Made by a program: the position numbers and the translations under genes. The notes below the pieces were generated by a model that did not search any database, was not told the DNA's origin, and saw nothing but the letters and a program-made list of their open reading frames with translations. From Clostridiales bacterium (GTDB lineage Bacteria > Bacillota > Clostridia > Lachnospirales > WQUN01), in NCBI GenBank assembly GCA_031269465.1, contig JAISZB010000025.1, positions 1 through 42,155 on the forward strand: a stretch of DNA of 42,155 nucleotides, in the 5' to 3' direction. Shown here piece after piece: positions 25,209-34,657 of this stretch (position 1 is the first letter of the stretch; every line of letters begins with the position of its first letter).

Positions 25209-26477
25209 ATGACTCAAACTCTCTCTTACAGGCAAGGATTGAAAGGGGTTTTCAAAGTCCCGGGAGACAAGTCCATCTCACATCGCGCAGTGATGCTAGG
25301 CGCCATTTCCGTCGGCGAAACTGTGATATCCGGTTTTTTGCCTGGTGAAGACTGCCTCAGTACCATAAACTGCTTTGAAGCAATGGGTATAAAAGCTGAG
25401 AGATCAGGAACCAGCGTAAGAATCGAGGGAAATGGGCTTCACGGACTCAAGAAGCCGGAAAAAACGCTTGATGTCGGAAACAGCGGCACTACTCTCCGGC
25501 TCATGACTGGAATTCTAGCCGGACAGCCCTTCAACTGCCGCGTGACAGGCGACTCATCCATACAAAAGCGACCCATGAAACGAGTTTTTGAACCTCTCGG
25601 AATGATGGGCGCAAAGTTCTCAGACGCTTCGTCCGCGCCTTTTGAAGTCTACGGGCAAAAGCTAACAGGCATAGAATACGCTCTTCCAGTTCCAAGCGCC
25701 CAGGTAAAATCCGCAATTCTTCTCGCAAGCCTCTTTGCTCAGGGCGAGACTGCAATAGAGGAGCCTGTTCCGTCACGGAACCATACCGAAATAATGCTTG
25801 GAGCATTTGGAGCGGACATTCAAAAAAAAGGCGGCAAGATAATCAGCCGCCCAGTTTCAGAGCTTAAAGCCCAAAATATAGCTGTTCCCGGAGACATATC
25901 TTCAGCTGCGTTTTTCATGGCAGCCGCGCTTATAACTCCGGGTTCAAAGGTAACAATTGAAGGTGTGGGAGTCAACCCCACCCGCACCGGCCTAGTAGAC
26001 GCCCTCCTTGAAATGGGGGGCCGGATTGAGATTTCAAATTCCCGCTCTGTAGGAGGCGAGCCCGTCGCCGACTTGACAGCCTGCCATTCAAGACTTAAGG
26101 GTATAAGCATATCAGGAGGCATTTTGCCGAGGATGATCGATGAAGTTCCGATTTTTGCCGCAGTTGCGCTCTTTGCCGAAGGACGCACTTCAATATCCGA
26201 TGCAGGAGAGCTTAAATTCAAGGAATCAAATCGTCTGAACGCCATGGCAGTCGAGCTTGGCAAACTCGGAGCGCATGTTATTGAGACGGATGACGGCCTG
26301 ATTATAGACGGCGGATTTCCCCTGCATGGGGCTCCGACAGACAGCCGCGATGATCACAGGGTCGCGATGAGCCTGGCCATAGCCTCCATAATGGCTTCCG
26401 GAAGCACTGTGATAAATGGCAGCGAATGCGTAGACATATCATACCCGGGATTTTTCGAGCAGCTGGCAAGCCTATGA
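25209..26477 (+). CDS. aroA: 3-phosphoshikimate 1-carboxyvinyltransferase (EPSP synthase)
   Basis: The 422-residue protein has the standard EPSP synthase motifs: VPGDKSISHRAVMLGAISVG with the Lys and Ser of the active site, DVGNSGTTLRLMTGIL, GDSSIQKRPMKRVFEPLG, LPVPSAQVKSAILLASLFAQ, the catalytic Asp region IDEVPIFAAVALFAEG, KFKESNRL, and DSRDDHRVAMSLAIA. It transfers an enolpyruvyl group from PEP to shikimate 3-phosphate. It closes the aroF-tyrA-aroA run. The GNSGTT-type motif has Gly at the position that affects glyphosate sensitivity in class I enzymes, but I draw no conclusion on tolerance. Confidence 0.96.
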   Translation: MTQTLSYRQGLKGVFKVPGDKSISHRAVMLGAISVGETVISGFLPGEDCLSTINCFEAMGIKAERSGTSVRIEGNGLHGLKKPEKTLDVGNSGTTLRLMTGILAGQPFNCRVTGDSSIQKRPMKRVFEPLGMMGAKFSDASSAPFEVYGQKLTGIEYALPVPSAQVKSAILLASLFAQGETAIEEPVPSRNHTEIMLGAFGADIQKKGGKIISRPVSELKAQNIAVPGDISSAAFFMAAALITPGSKVTIEGVGVNPTRTGLVDALLEMGGRIEISNSRSVGGEPVADLTACHSRLKGISISGGILPRMIDEVPIFAAVALFAEGRTSISDAGELKFKESNRLNAMAVELGKLGAHVIETDDGLIIDGGFPLHGAPTDSRDDHRVAMSLAIASIMASGSTVINGSECVDISYPGFFEQLASL

Positions 26478-26542
26478 AAGCCGGCAATACGAAAGCCATC
26501 TTCATATTCAAATGCGCAGGCTGGCAATAGACGCGCGTCGGC

Positions 26543-26675
26543 TATCATGCCGATTTCCATCAAATATTACTTTTTTGGAGCTTGACTGTCCATTGAGCGG
26601 TGCTAAATATCAGCATTTCGCACCCGCTGAATAATAAAGCTCCAAAAAAGGCGGTTTTCTATGAAAATCAGTATA
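26543..26675 (+). repeat. Palindromic repeat, long copy (copy K)
   Basis: The left end reads TATCATGCCGATTTCCATCA. Arms TTTTTTGGAGCTTGACTGTC and AATAATAAAGCTCCAAAAAA are well kept. The inner hairpin GGTGCTAAATATCAGCATTT lies between them, and the right end is TATGAAAATCAGTATATTA. It sits between two convergent genes. Confidence 0.85.
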
Positions 26676-27014
26676 TTAAGCGGCGGCGTCAATGAATAAG
26701 ATGTTTAACAGGCTCAAAATTATAGATGCAATCATAGCGGTCAAAAAGCTTGCTATGTAAAATCCTGGAACAAGCGCAGAGGTTAGAGAAAGCATCAAAG
26801 CATTTATCACCAGCGAAAAAAGCCCCAGCGTGATTATTGTAAGAGGCAGAGACAAAAACTGAATGATAGGCTTGATGAACGAGTTGACCAACCCCAGCAC
26901 AAGAGACGCAACAATGGCGACAAAGAAGTTTGTAATTGAGAATCCGGGAAGCAACCACGCTATGACATACAGCAAGACTGCGCTTAAAAGGCAGTTGATT
27001 ACAGTTTTTTTCAT
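26676..27014 (-). CDS. YvlD-like (phage holin family 4) membrane protein
   Basis: The 112-residue protein consists of four hydrophobic segments: VINCLLSAVLLYVIAWLLPG, FFVAIVASLVLGLVNSFIKP, LPLTIITLGLFSLVINALML and FLTAMIASIILSLLNILF. The phrase GLVNSFIKPIIQFLSLPLTI is the family signature. Despite the name, these proteins are chromosomal membrane proteins, sometimes linked with envelope stress. GGAGG precedes the ATG by six bases. It is transcribed against aroA, with copy K in between. Confidence 0.88.
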   Translation of the reverse strand: MKKTVINCLLSAVLLYVIAWLLPGFSITNFFVAIVASLVLGLVNSFIKPIIQFLSLPLTIITLGLFSLVINALMLSLTSALVPGFYIASFLTAMIASIILSLLNILFIDAAA

Positions 27015-27308
27015 AAAAATCCTCCATTTTCATAGTTCGGCTGCAGCGAGCTATGAGCAAAGTTAAAAGCTTTCCTTTTCGGTGCCGGCATGCCTCCGTC
27101 GGATCAAGCCTATGGTGCCGGCTTCCATTGCAGGCTGCTGTTATATGTATATTCGCCTTGTCTATAGAAAATACGCAAATTTGTCTTAAATGTCTGCTGG
27201 CTGGATTGAGGAAAGCCCATGTCAAAGGCAATTCCTCCATCTGGCTATACCTTTGAAAGCCTGGGCTTATGAAAGTTTGCGTTTATTCGTCAGCGAGAAG
27301 ATTGGGGG

Positions 27309-27950
27309 ATGAATATGAAGTCAAGAACAGAAGCTGAGGAAAATGAGCGCCTTGATGCTCTTCGCAAGTTCGAGGCGGATCTTCAATCCAGAGGCTATGC
27401 GCTTATAGCGGGAATCGATGAAGTAGGCCGCGGGCCTCTGGCCGGTCCTGTAATGGCGGCTGCGGTCATTCTCCCTGCTGGAGCGCGGATTCCCGGCATT
27501 AACGATTCAAAAAAGCTTTCAGCTAAAAAGCGGGAGATGTTGGCGAAAGCCATAAAAGAGCATGCCGTCGCCTGGGCCATTGGAGCGATGAACGAGAAGG
27601 CAGTTGATGAAATGAATATCCTTCAGGCGACAAGGAAAGCCATGGAAGAAGCAGTGGAGGGACTCTCCCAAAAGCCTGACGCCTTGCTCATCGATGCGCT
27701 TTCCCTTCCCAAAATTCCAATCAAGCAGCTCTCAATTGTAAAAGGCGATTCACTGTCTGTCTCAATAGCTGCCGCAAGCATTTTGGCCAAAGTTGAAAGA
27801 GACGCTTTAATGACGGCATACCATGAGCTCTATCCTGAGTACGGCTTTGATTCCAATAAAGGCTACGGCACGGCCAAGCATCTGGAGGCTATCGGAAAAT
27901 ACGGGCTTTGCCCGATACATAGGGTGACATTCGCTGCCAAGTTCCTTTAG
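27309..27950 (+). CDS. rnhB: Ribonuclease HII
   Basis: The 213-residue protein has the RNase HII motifs: YALIAGIDEVGRGPLAGPVM with the catalytic Asp and Glu, INDSKKLSAKKRE, LLIDALSLPKIPI with a third acidic residue, VKGDSLSVSIAAASILAKVE with the last Asp, and the C-terminal NKGYGTAKHLEAI with PIHRVTF. It removes RNA from RNA/DNA hybrids and single ribonucleotides. Two starts are possible, 27309 and 27315; GGGGG suits the second slightly better. The ylqH-like gene follows after 41 bases, as in other Bacillota. Confidence 0.96.
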   Translation: MNMKSRTEAEENERLDALRKFEADLQSRGYALIAGIDEVGRGPLAGPVMAAAVILPAGARIPGINDSKKLSAKKREMLAKAIKEHAVAWAIGAMNEKAVDEMNILQATRKAMEEAVEGLSQKPDALLIDALSLPKIPIKQLSIVKGDSLSVSIAAASILAKVERDALMTAYHELYPEYGFDSNKGYGTAKHLEAIGKYGLCPIHRVTFAAKFL

Positions 27951-27991
27951 CAGCAACCCCCTTTAAGACGCATAAGGAAGGTACGCCGAAG

Positions 27992-28252
27992 ATGGAAAAG
28001 AGAAAAATGGCAGCGGAGATAACCTACATTCCAGGCGACACTGCGCCTCGCGTGTCTGCAAAGGGCTCAGGCGAGGCTGCGCAAAGGATGCTGGCTAAGG
28101 TCAAGGGCGGCGTCCCTGTAATAAGCGATCCGGATCTGGTTAAGGATCTGATGGGAATTGACATAGGAGAGTACATCCCGACTGATTTGTATGAAGTCGT
28201 AGCGCAAGTGCTAGTCTTCATAAGCATGCTTGACAAAAATCAGGACTCTTAG
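27992..28252 (+). CDS. ylqH: FlhB C-terminal-domain homologue (YlqH-like)
   Basis: The 86-residue protein matches the cytoplasmic tail of the flagellar export protein FlhB: AKGSGEAAQRMLAKVKGGVP, ISDPDLVKDLMGIDIGEYIP and TDLYEVVAQVLVFI. The autocleavage motif NPTH of FlhB is not present. The gene follows rnhB, as ylqH does in Bacillus. Its function is not known; it lacks the membrane part of FlhB. AAGGAAGG lies before the ATG. Confidence 0.88.
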   Translation: MEKRKMAAEITYIPGDTAPRVSAKGSGEAAQRMLAKVKGGVPVISDPDLVKDLMGIDIGEYIPTDLYEVVAQVLVFISMLDKNQDS

Positions 28253-28291
28253 AAGCATGAAAGCCGTTTATCATGCCATGATTCATTTGAA

Positions 28292-28452
28292 TATACTGAT
28301 TTGCAGCCAAATGTACCTATATAGATGCCTGAGAGTCCATTGAATGGTGCGAAATGACTATATCCACATTTCGCGCTAATTGTATAATCCGACATTCAAA
28401 TCGGAACAATCTAATGCAAAGCAGTATAGGAAATGCTATATGCAAATCAGTA
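28292..28452 (+). repeat. Palindromic repeat, long copy with an extra end (copy L)
   Basis: The left end is TATACTGATTTGCAGCCAAA. The inner hairpin GGTGCGAAATGACTATATCC and the box TGTATAATCC are kept, and the right end ATGCAAAGCAGTATA ends at 28428. A second end, TATATGCAAATCAGTA, follows at 28437-28452. The gene pgeF starts 47 bases on. Confidence 0.85.
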
Positions 28453-28498
28453 AAAATAGCGTCTGTTTATCAACCTCATTGGTTAGAGAGGCTTTGCA

Positions 28499-29305
28499 AT
28501 GATAATATCACATAAGGGCGCAATGCCTATAGGCGTCTTTCCAGATTTCGAAAAGGCCGGGCTTGCCGCTCACGGAATATCGACAAGAATAGGCGGGGTT
28601 TCAGAAGGAAGCTTCAATTCTCTCAACCTTGGGCTTGGCCGGGGAGATTCCAGGGAAAATGTCTTGGAAAATTTCAAAAGGTTTTTCGAAGCTGTCGGCG
28701 CGGACATGAACAGCGCCGTATTCTCCAGTCAAACCCATACATCCAACGTGATAATAGCCGAAGCTTCGGATAGGGGAAAGGGTTTGAAGCGAAAAAGCGA
28801 CTTTCATGATGTTGACGGATTGTGCACCAACGAACCGGGATTGCCTCTTGTCACGTTTTACGCAGATTGCGTGCCGCTTCTTTTCTATGATCCGATAGAG
28901 AAAGCCATTGCGGCGGCGCATGCGGGATGGCGCGGCACCGCCAATATGATAGGCATGAAAGCGGTTTCAGCCCTTGTATCCGCATACGGCTGCAAGCCGG
29001 AAAATATCCTGGCGGGAATCGGCCCTTCCATCGGCCCCTGTTGCTTTGAAGTAGATGAACCGGTGGCTCTGGAGTTTAAAAAAAGAGTTCCGGGCTGTGA
29101 AGCGTTCATGCAAGGGCCATATGGAGCTAATAAGCATAAAATTGACCTGTGGTCCTGCAACAAGCATATACTGGCAATGGCAGGGCTCAAACAAGAAAAT
29201 ATCGACTGCAGTCCTCTCTGCACTTCTTGCCACTCAGGACTCTACTACTCTCATAGGCGCGACGGCGGCGCCCGAGGCAGCATGGCCGCAGTCATCAGCC
29301 TCTAA
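28499..29305 (+). CDS. pgeF: Peptidoglycan editing factor, laccase-domain protein (YfiH/YlmD family)
   Basis: The 268-residue protein has the family opening GISTRIGGVSEGSFNSLNLG and the zinc ligands in VFSSQTHTSNV, FYADCVPLLFYD and AAAHAGWRGT. Further family motifs are LAGIGPSIGPCCFEVDEPVA and, near the end, CTSCHSGLYYSHRRDG. Family members act on misincorporated residues in peptidoglycan precursors and have been linked to purine nucleoside and polyphenol chemistry. GAGAGG lies 7 bases before the ATG. The next gene follows after 60 bases. Confidence 0.93.
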   Translation: MIISHKGAMPIGVFPDFEKAGLAAHGISTRIGGVSEGSFNSLNLGLGRGDSRENVLENFKRFFEAVGADMNSAVFSSQTHTSNVIIAEASDRGKGLKRKSDFHDVDGLCTNEPGLPLVTFYADCVPLLFYDPIEKAIAAAHAGWRGTANMIGMKAVSALVSAYGCKPENILAGIGPSIGPCCFEVDEPVALEFKKRVPGCEAFMQGPYGANKHKIDLWSCNKHILAMAGLKQENIDCSPLCTSCHSGLYYSHRRDGGARGSMAAVISL

Positions 29306-29365
29306 TCAAGGCTATTCAAAGCGGCATGCAAAACCCGCAGATTAACGCAAACGAAGGGGAAAAGG

Positions 29366-30679
29366 ATGAAAAACGTCGTTTCTTTCGTAGAAGTTTTTAG
29401 CATCGCGGACACATTAGGAATTAATGCCGGAGATGTTCTTCTTGAAATAAACGGCAAGCCCGTCATAGATGTGTTCGACTACCGCTACCTGATGCAAGAC
29501 CAGCACGTTGAACTTCTCATTAGAAAACCGTCAGGAGAAGAGATTGTTTTTGAAGCGGAGAAAGACGAATTCGACGATTTGGGCTTGTCATTCGAAAGCG
29601 GACTGATGGACAGCGCGAAGAGCTGCTCTAACAAATGCATCTTCTGCTTCATTGATCAGCTGCCAAAGGGCATGAGGCCTACTCTGTACTTCAAGGATGA
29701 CGACTCCCGCCTCTCGTTCCTTTCCGGGAATTATGTCACTCTTACAAATATGAGCCCTTCCGACATGGATCGAATAGCTTTCTACCATCTTTCGCCGATA
29801 AATATATCCGTCCATGCCGCAAACTCTGAGATTCGCTGCAAAATGCTCAACAACCGCAAAGCGGGCGATCTCTTCGAAAAGATGGATAAACTCTCTTCGG
29901 CCGGCATAACAATGAACTGCCAGGTTGTTCTCTGCAAAGGCATAAACGATAAAGAGCAGCTAGACTTCACAATATCCAGGCTCAGCAAGTACATCCCTCA
30001 GATAGAGAGCCTCTCTGTAGTTCCGGCCGGGCTTACGATGCATCGGGAAGGCCTCAGCAGCTTGGAAAGCTTCGACAAAGCTGACGCCTTGCATGTGATC
30101 AAGCAGATAGAGGGCTGGCAGGAGAAGTTTAGAAGAATGGACGCAGGCAACTTTGTATACGCCTCCGATGAGTTCTATCTTAAAGCGGAAATCCCCTTCC
30201 CCTACTACGAGGATTATTACGGCTTCCCGCAGCTGGAAAACGGCGTAGGCATGATCCCCCTGTTTGAATATGAACTCGATCAAGCTTTAAAGCGGACAAG
30301 GATTAAGCCAGGCTCTAAATGGCGCGAAAAATCTTTGTCATTGGTTACCGGCGAGGCTGCGGCTGATTTTATGAGAGGGATTTCAAGAAAGCTTCATGAT
30401 TTCGCCCCCCGCATCCATTTGGATGTCATTCCGGTTGAAAACCGATTCTTCGGTTCAAGCATAACAGTATCCGGGCTTCTAACAGGCCGTGACATCGTCT
30501 ATGCTTTAAAAGGCAAGAAGCTTGGCGAAGCTGTGCTTATTCCCGGAAATGCCCTTCGAGGCTCTGAATTTCTGGATGACATGACGCTTCAGGAAATGTC
30601 AGAAACCCTGGGCGTTCAGGTTCTATGCGTTGAAACAAGCGCGGCCAAGCTATTAAGGACGATTTTGCGCCTGCCCTAG
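29366..30679 (+). CDS. PDZ, radical SAM and DUF512 protein
   Basis: The 437-residue protein begins with a PDZ-like domain ([20 protein letters not shown]). The radical SAM segment [20 protein letters not shown] holds three Cys for the iron-sulfur cluster in the form Cys-x3-Cys-x2-Cys. [20 protein letters not shown] is the usual SAM-barrel continuation. The C-terminal DUF512 part contains VSLL-like and [14 protein letters not shown], and [20 protein letters not shown]. The reaction is unknown. The family is widespread in Clostridia and other Bacillota. GGGG lies just ahead of the ATG. Confidence 0.92.
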   Translation: MKNVVSFVEVFSIADTLGINAGDVLLEINGKPVIDVFDYRYLMQDQHVELLIRKPSGEEIVFEAEKDEFDDLGLSFESGLMDSAKSCSNKCIFCFIDQLPKGMRPTLYFKDDDSRLSFLSGNYVTLTNMSPSDMDRIAFYHLSPINISVHAANSEIRCKMLNNRKAGDLFEKMDKLSSAGITMNCQVVLCKGINDKEQLDFTISRLSKYIPQIESLSVVPAGLTMHREGLSSLESFDKADALHVIKQIEGWQEKFRRMDAGNFVYASDEFYLKAEIPFPYYEDYYGFPQLENGVGMIPLFEYELDQALKRTRIKPGSKWREKSLSLVTGEAAADFMRGISRKLHDFAPRIHLDVIPVENRFFGSSITVSGLLTGRDIVYALKGKKLGEAVLIPGNALRGSEFLDDMTLQEMSETLGVQVLCVETSAAKLLRTILRLP

Positions 30680-30732
30680 GCGGCCGGCCCGCTATGCAGT
30701 TTGCAAAGGCGCTTGAGTGCATCAAGCGCTTA

Positions 30733-30761
30733 AATAGGCGCATTGGCTGCGAATCAGTATA
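30733..30761 (+). repeat. Palindromic repeat, right-end fragment (copy M)
   Basis: AATAGGCGCATTGGCTGCGA and then ATCAGTATA match the right half of copy J, down to the GGCGCATTG segment. It lies between the DUF512 gene and the proS promoter. Confidence 0.6.
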
Positions 30762-30764
30762 TTC

Positions 30765-30794
30765 TTGGAATACGGCTGCGGATGAATATATAAT
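30765..30794 (+). promoter_or_regulatory. proS: proS promoter
   Basis: TTGGAA (30765-30770), an 18-base spacer and TATAAT (30789-30794) precede GGAG at 30802-30805 and the GTG start at 30814. The box begins four bases after a repeat end. Confidence 0.7.
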
Positions 30795-30813
30795 AGCAAA
30801 CGGAGATGATTTT

Positions 30814-32295
30814 GTGTCAGATGCAGGCAAGTTGCGGGCTGATGGTGAAAAGCCCGCAAAAAAAGGCGAAAGCCTGGTAAAAGACATAACGAATATGGAG
30901 GAAGATTTCGCGCAGTGGTACACAGATATAGTTCTCAAGGCGGATTTGGTCAATTATTCTGATATAGGAGGCTTTATTGTTTTCAGGCCCTACGGCTACG
31001 CCATTTGGGAGCTGATTCAGCGGCAGATGGATGATCGCTTCAAGGCTTCAGGGCATGAAAATGTTTATATGCCAATGATGATATCCGAAAGCTTGCTTCA
31101 AAAAGAAAAAGATCATATTGAAGGATTCGCTCCGGAAGTCGCATGGGTCACTCACGGAGGAAGCGAAAAGCTCACAGAGAAGCTTTGCATACGACCCACC
31201 TCAGAAACTCTGTTTTGCGCGCACTACGCGAAAATAATACAATCATACAGAGATCTTCCTAAGCTGTACAATCAGTGGTGCTCCGTCGTGCGCTGGGAGA
31301 AGACTACGCGGCCGTTTTTGAGAACTCGCGAGTTTTTGTGGCAAGAGGGGCATACAGCTCATGCCACGGCTGAGGAAGCTCAAGAAGAGACTTTGCGGAT
31401 GCTGGACATCTACCATGAATTCTGTGAGAATGTCCTCGCTATTCCCACAATAAAGGGCCAAAAGACAGAAAGCGAAAAATTTGCGGGCGCTAAGCGCACT
31501 TACACAATAGAAAGCATTATGCATGACGGCAAAGCCCTTCAGTCCGCTACGAGCCACAACTTTGGCGACGGCTTCGCCAAAGCCTTCGGAATTCAGTTTA
31601 CAGACAAAGGCAACCAGCTCCAACACGTCCATCAGACTTCATGGGGATTTTCAACGCGCATGATCGGCGGGCTTATAATGGTTCACGGCGACAACAGCGG
31701 ATTAGTCCTTCCTCCCAAGGCAGCGCCTGTGCAGGTAATCATAATACCTATAGCCGCGCATAGAGAAGGAGTGATGGATAAGGCTCAATACCTTCAAAGC
31801 CGCCTGGCTTCAAGCTCAATTCGCGTGAAAATTGATTCCTCTGACAAAAATCCAGGATGGAAATTCAGCGAGCATGAAATGAAAGGCGTTCCTATACGCC
31901 TGGAAATCGGACCCAAGGACATCGAAAAAGGGCAGTGCATATTGGCGCGCAGGGACACAGGCGAGAAGCGCGCCGTATCATTGGACGAAATAGTCGGAGA
32001 AGCTTCCGCCCTTCTAGACGAGATTCAAGCCAATCTCTTGTCAAGAGCCAGAGCTCATCTGGAAAGCAGAACCTTTTCTGCTGCCAGTCTGGACGAAATG
32101 GGCTCCATACTCGACTCCACCCCCGGATTTGTCAAAGCCATGTGGTGCGGAAGCGAAGAATGCGAAGACATCATAAAGGAAAAGACAGGCGCAAGCTCAA
32201 GGTGCATTCCCTTTAATCAGGAGCGTGTAGGCGATGTATGCGCGTGCTGCGGAAAAAAGGCGGATCAAATGGTTTACTGGGGCCGTGCGTACTGA
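30814..32295 (+). CDS. proS: Prolyl-tRNA synthetase, short (type without editing insert)
   Basis: The protein has 493 residues from the GTG at 30814, chosen for its Shine-Dalgarno site and promoter. The open frame extends to an ATG at 30694, but that would include a repeat fragment. The core begins [20 protein letters not shown]. Class II motifs are visible: motif 1 around [14 protein letters not shown], motif 2 in [20 protein letters not shown], and motif 3 in [20 protein letters not shown]. The anticodon-binding domain ([20 protein letters not shown]) and the C-terminal zinc-binding-like end ([20 protein letters not shown]) follow. Length and C-terminus match the eukaryote/archaea-like ProS of many Clostridia. 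It charges tRNA-Pro. Confidence 0.95.
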   Translation: MSDAGKLRADGEKPAKKGESLVKDITNMEEDFAQWYTDIVLKADLVNYSDIGGFIVFRPYGYAIWELIQRQMDDRFKASGHENVYMPMMISESLLQKEKDHIEGFAPEVAWVTHGGSEKLTEKLCIRPTSETLFCAHYAKIIQSYRDLPKLYNQWCSVVRWEKTTRPFLRTREFLWQEGHTAHATAEEAQEETLRMLDIYHEFCENVLAIPTIKGQKTESEKFAGAKRTYTIESIMHDGKALQSATSHNFGDGFAKAFGIQFTDKGNQLQHVHQTSWGFSTRMIGGLIMVHGDNSGLVLPPKAAPVQVIIIPIAAHREGVMDKAQYLQSRLASSSIRVKIDSSDKNPGWKFSEHEMKGVPIRLEIGPKDIEKGQCILARRDTGEKRAVSLDEIVGEASALLDEIQANLLSRARAHLESRTFSAASLDEMGSILDSTPGFVKAMWCGSEECEDIIKEKTGASSRCIPFNQERVGDVCACCGKKADQMVYWGRAY

Positions 32296-32461
32296 TCAAA
32301 GGCATATGAAGGCTCAATCATCCAATCTCTAATGACAAAGCGCTTTTTGCGCGAAGCGACAGCCTCCAGGCTACGCCGCCCCGAAGATTTTGAGTCGATG
32401 CCAAGACTTCAAAATCAATGTTTGCAGTGCGGCGCTAGATGAAAAATATGTGGAGAATTGA

Positions 32462-32650
32462 TATGCCGATGTGCTGTCAAATGTATCTGTTTTCAGATTG
32501 ATTAGACGTTTTCGTCTTGATTATGCCGATTAGCATCCATAGAGACTATTTTGGAACTTGACTCCTTTTTCAAGGTGCGAAATGCCGATATCAATCGCAC
32601 TCGATATGTAAACCAGTTAAATTGGGAGCTTTCACATGCTAATCAGCATA
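32462..32650 (+). repeat. Palindromic repeat, long copy with two left ends (copy N)
   Basis: Two left ends lie at 32462 (TATGCCGATGTGCTGTCAAA) and 32522 (TATGCCGATTAGCATCCATA). The arm TTTTGGAACTTGACTCCTTT, the segment GTGCGAAATGCCGATATCAA and a right end ACATGCTAATCAGCATA follow. This looks like one element inserted into, or recombined with, another. Confidence 0.8.
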
Positions 32651-32700
32651 GTCACTCTGAAGAATATGCATTTGGCCCACTTGGCAATATGTAGGAGCGA

Positions 32701-33213
32701 TTGGTCATTAAACGGGATGAGAATTTCTTTTCTGAAATAAATTTAGACTACGGGGACGCAGTCTGGTTTTTGGGAAGCCGCAGGCCTATCAGGAAGGCAA
32801 CGACATTTAGGGTCTTCTTTGACGGCTGGGCCATCAATATGCCCGCAAACCTTGACAAAATCCAGATGGCGGAAATGCTTGTTGATTTTTATAAATATGA
32901 AGCGAGCATTCTGATAAGCGATGCTATCCTCAAGTACTCTCCAATTATAGGCGCCGAGCCGCCCACAGTAAAAGTGAACGGCTCCAAGTCAAAACTGAGT
33001 TCATGCTCAGAAGCAGGCATACTTAATTTTTCATGGAGAATTGCGCTTTTCGAGAAAAGCGTTCTGGACTATGCCGTTGTTTGCGAACTGGCATACATGC
33101 TTCACGGAAAGAGATCCCACGAATTCAGAAGAGCTGTTTCAAATGTATTTCCAGACTACATGCAAAGAAAAAAAATGCTAAAAGAGTTTGAACCTCATAC
33201 CTTGGTCTTTTAG
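32701..33213 (+). CDS. YgjP-like metallopeptidase fold with altered metal site
   Basis: The 170-residue protein resembles the C-terminal half of YgjP/DUF45 zinc metallopeptidases: VKVNGSKSKLSSCSEAGILN (usually RWGSCS), FSWRIALFEKSVLDYAVVCE, and HGKRSHEFRRAVSNVFPDYM with KKMLKEF. The family's HELAH metal site reads CELAY here. Two of the three zinc ligands (first and second His) are thus replaced by Cys and Tyr, while the third His (RSHEF) remains. It is probably inactive as a protease, or binds metal differently. The start is TTG at 32701 with AGGAG only three bases upstream, an uncertain choice. Copy N lies just before it. Confidence 0.75.
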   Translation: MVIKRDENFFSEINLDYGDAVWFLGSRRPIRKATTFRVFFDGWAINMPANLDKIQMAEMLVDFYKYEASILISDAILKYSPIIGAEPPTVKVNGSKSKLSSCSEAGILNFSWRIALFEKSVLDYAVVCELAYMLHGKRSHEFRRAVSNVFPDYMQRKKMLKEFEPHTLVF

Positions 33214-33414
33214 TTGAGAAATAAAGCTGGCTTCCAAATGCCTTTAATTCTTTAAATGGAGCCAAGCTATAAAAGTCAGAATTATCCTGATCCGTGTATG
33301 CATTGGAGCATTTAGGGCTTATCTCCAATAAGCTGAGACGTGCATCTATTTCTAGCCAAATGCAACTATGGATTCATAAATCTGTTGCATTTTTTAATAC
33401 TTGCGCATAAGCTT
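33214..33414. other. No gene seen
   Basis: The gap between the YgjP-like gene and copy O holds no protein-like frame. Confidence 0.4.
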
Positions 33415-33549
33415 TAATGCTCCGATTGCAGTCCGACGAACTTGTTTCTGAGCTTGATCATCCTCTTTCAAGATGCGAAATGCCGGTATCAATCTCACTC
33501 GCTGTAGAGTCAAGCTCAAAAACAGGAGATTCATATGCAAATCAGCATG
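33415..33549 (+). repeat. Palindromic repeat, long copy (copy O)
   Basis: The left end is TAATGCTCCGATTGCAGTCC. The arm TTTCTGAGCTTGATCATCCT and the segment ATGCGAAATGCCGGTATCAA follow. The right arm GTCAAGCTCAAAAACAGGA and the end CATATGCAAATCAGCATGC close it. Confidence 0.8.
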
Positions 33550-33988
33550 CACAAAATGTGCATGCCAGCATGCATTAAACGTGCATGCTGATAATTTGTC
33601 CGCGCGTAACTCCATTCTGGTTTGGAGCCCCAGACATCAATCCCGGCTTGAAGATATCGGCTGCCTTGCACGCGATGAAGCCCAACTGCATGCGCTGCGC
33701 CTGGCGGCTCTGCGCATGCCGGTTGGGAGCGATGCCTCATTCAGATTTCAGGATTTCGTTTCCAATATTTTATACCCCTACTCCGCCTCTTGAGTTCATA
33801 TATGCTCCCTTGCTTGTTGTTATAAGAGAAATGAATTATAATGATATCAATGCCAATTTATAAAACCATGATCCCAGGGATAGTTCAGCTCTCTTCTGCG
33901 GTTATTGCTAGACGGCATGCCAATAAAGCGAAGGGAGCATAAGCCATGGCTTCATGAAGGCAAGCGCTGTGTTAAAGGACGATTGCTC
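33550..33988. other. No gene seen
   Basis: A GTGCATGC-rich segment (33547-33595) contains several overlapping inverted repeats around GCATGC. The rest has open frames on both strands that resemble nothing I know. Confidence 0.4.
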
Positions 33989-34516
33989 ATGCTGTACGCC
34001 GTAACTCTGAATTTCGATGAGGAGGCTCAAGAAAGAATCAATGAACTTATTTTGGAAGCCAACAGAGAGGGGACTCATCCTTTTATGGTCGAAAACTCAA
34101 TACCCCCTCATTTAACAGTGTCAATGTTTCAATGTGATGATGCAGGCGCAATTGTTGAGGCCATTGACAAGAATGCCCGCGCTTTCAAAAAAGGAGATGT
34201 GAGCTGGGCGTCCCTCGCCGCATTCGCGCCTTCCGTTCTTTTCATAGCTCCCGTAATGACAAAGCATCTGATGCAAACCTGCCATAAGATTCATCGCCTT
34301 CTAGGGCAGTTGCCAGGCGTTGCCTTCGACGAGTACTATCTCCCATTCAACTGGGTTCCCCACACAACGCTTGCGACTAGGCTGGAACTCTTCGAACTGG
34401 AAAGATCTTTCTCTCAAGCGCTAAAAGTTTTCAAGCCGTTCAAAGGAACAATTGTAGAATTGTCGTTGGTTGACTGCGGCATGTACAATGAAATAAAGAG
34501 ATGGGTTTTGCGCTGA
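33989..34516 (+). CDS. 2H phosphoesterase (2'-5' RNA ligase/YjcG-like)
   Basis: The 175-residue protein starts at the ATG at 33989 with AAAGGA upstream; the frame is open further without a site. The two catalytic His motifs are visible: PPHLTVSMF and WVPHTTLATRL, with the usual His-x-Thr spacing and about 90 residues between them. Members hydrolyse or form 2'-5' or cyclic phosphodiester bonds in RNA or nucleotides. The substrate cannot be told. It stands alone between repeats and the transporter gene. Confidence 0.85.
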   Translation: MLYAVTLNFDEEAQERINELILEANREGTHPFMVENSIPPHLTVSMFQCDDAGAIVEAIDKNARAFKKGDVSWASLAAFAPSVLFIAPVMTKHLMQTCHKIHRLLGQLPGVAFDEYYLPFNWVPHTTLATRLELFELERSFSQALKVFKPFKGTIVELSLVDCGMYNEIKRWVLR

Positions 34517-34657
34517 GCCTTCTGGCAGGCTAAGGGGATTCATTCGGCACCGGATTTTCAGTCAGCTTTTATGCTTCACTGTTTCTTAAGCCTTTTCACT
34601 GCTTCAAAAATGCATCATTCTATGACAAAGCGCGAAGAAATTAGGGGGGTTATAAGC

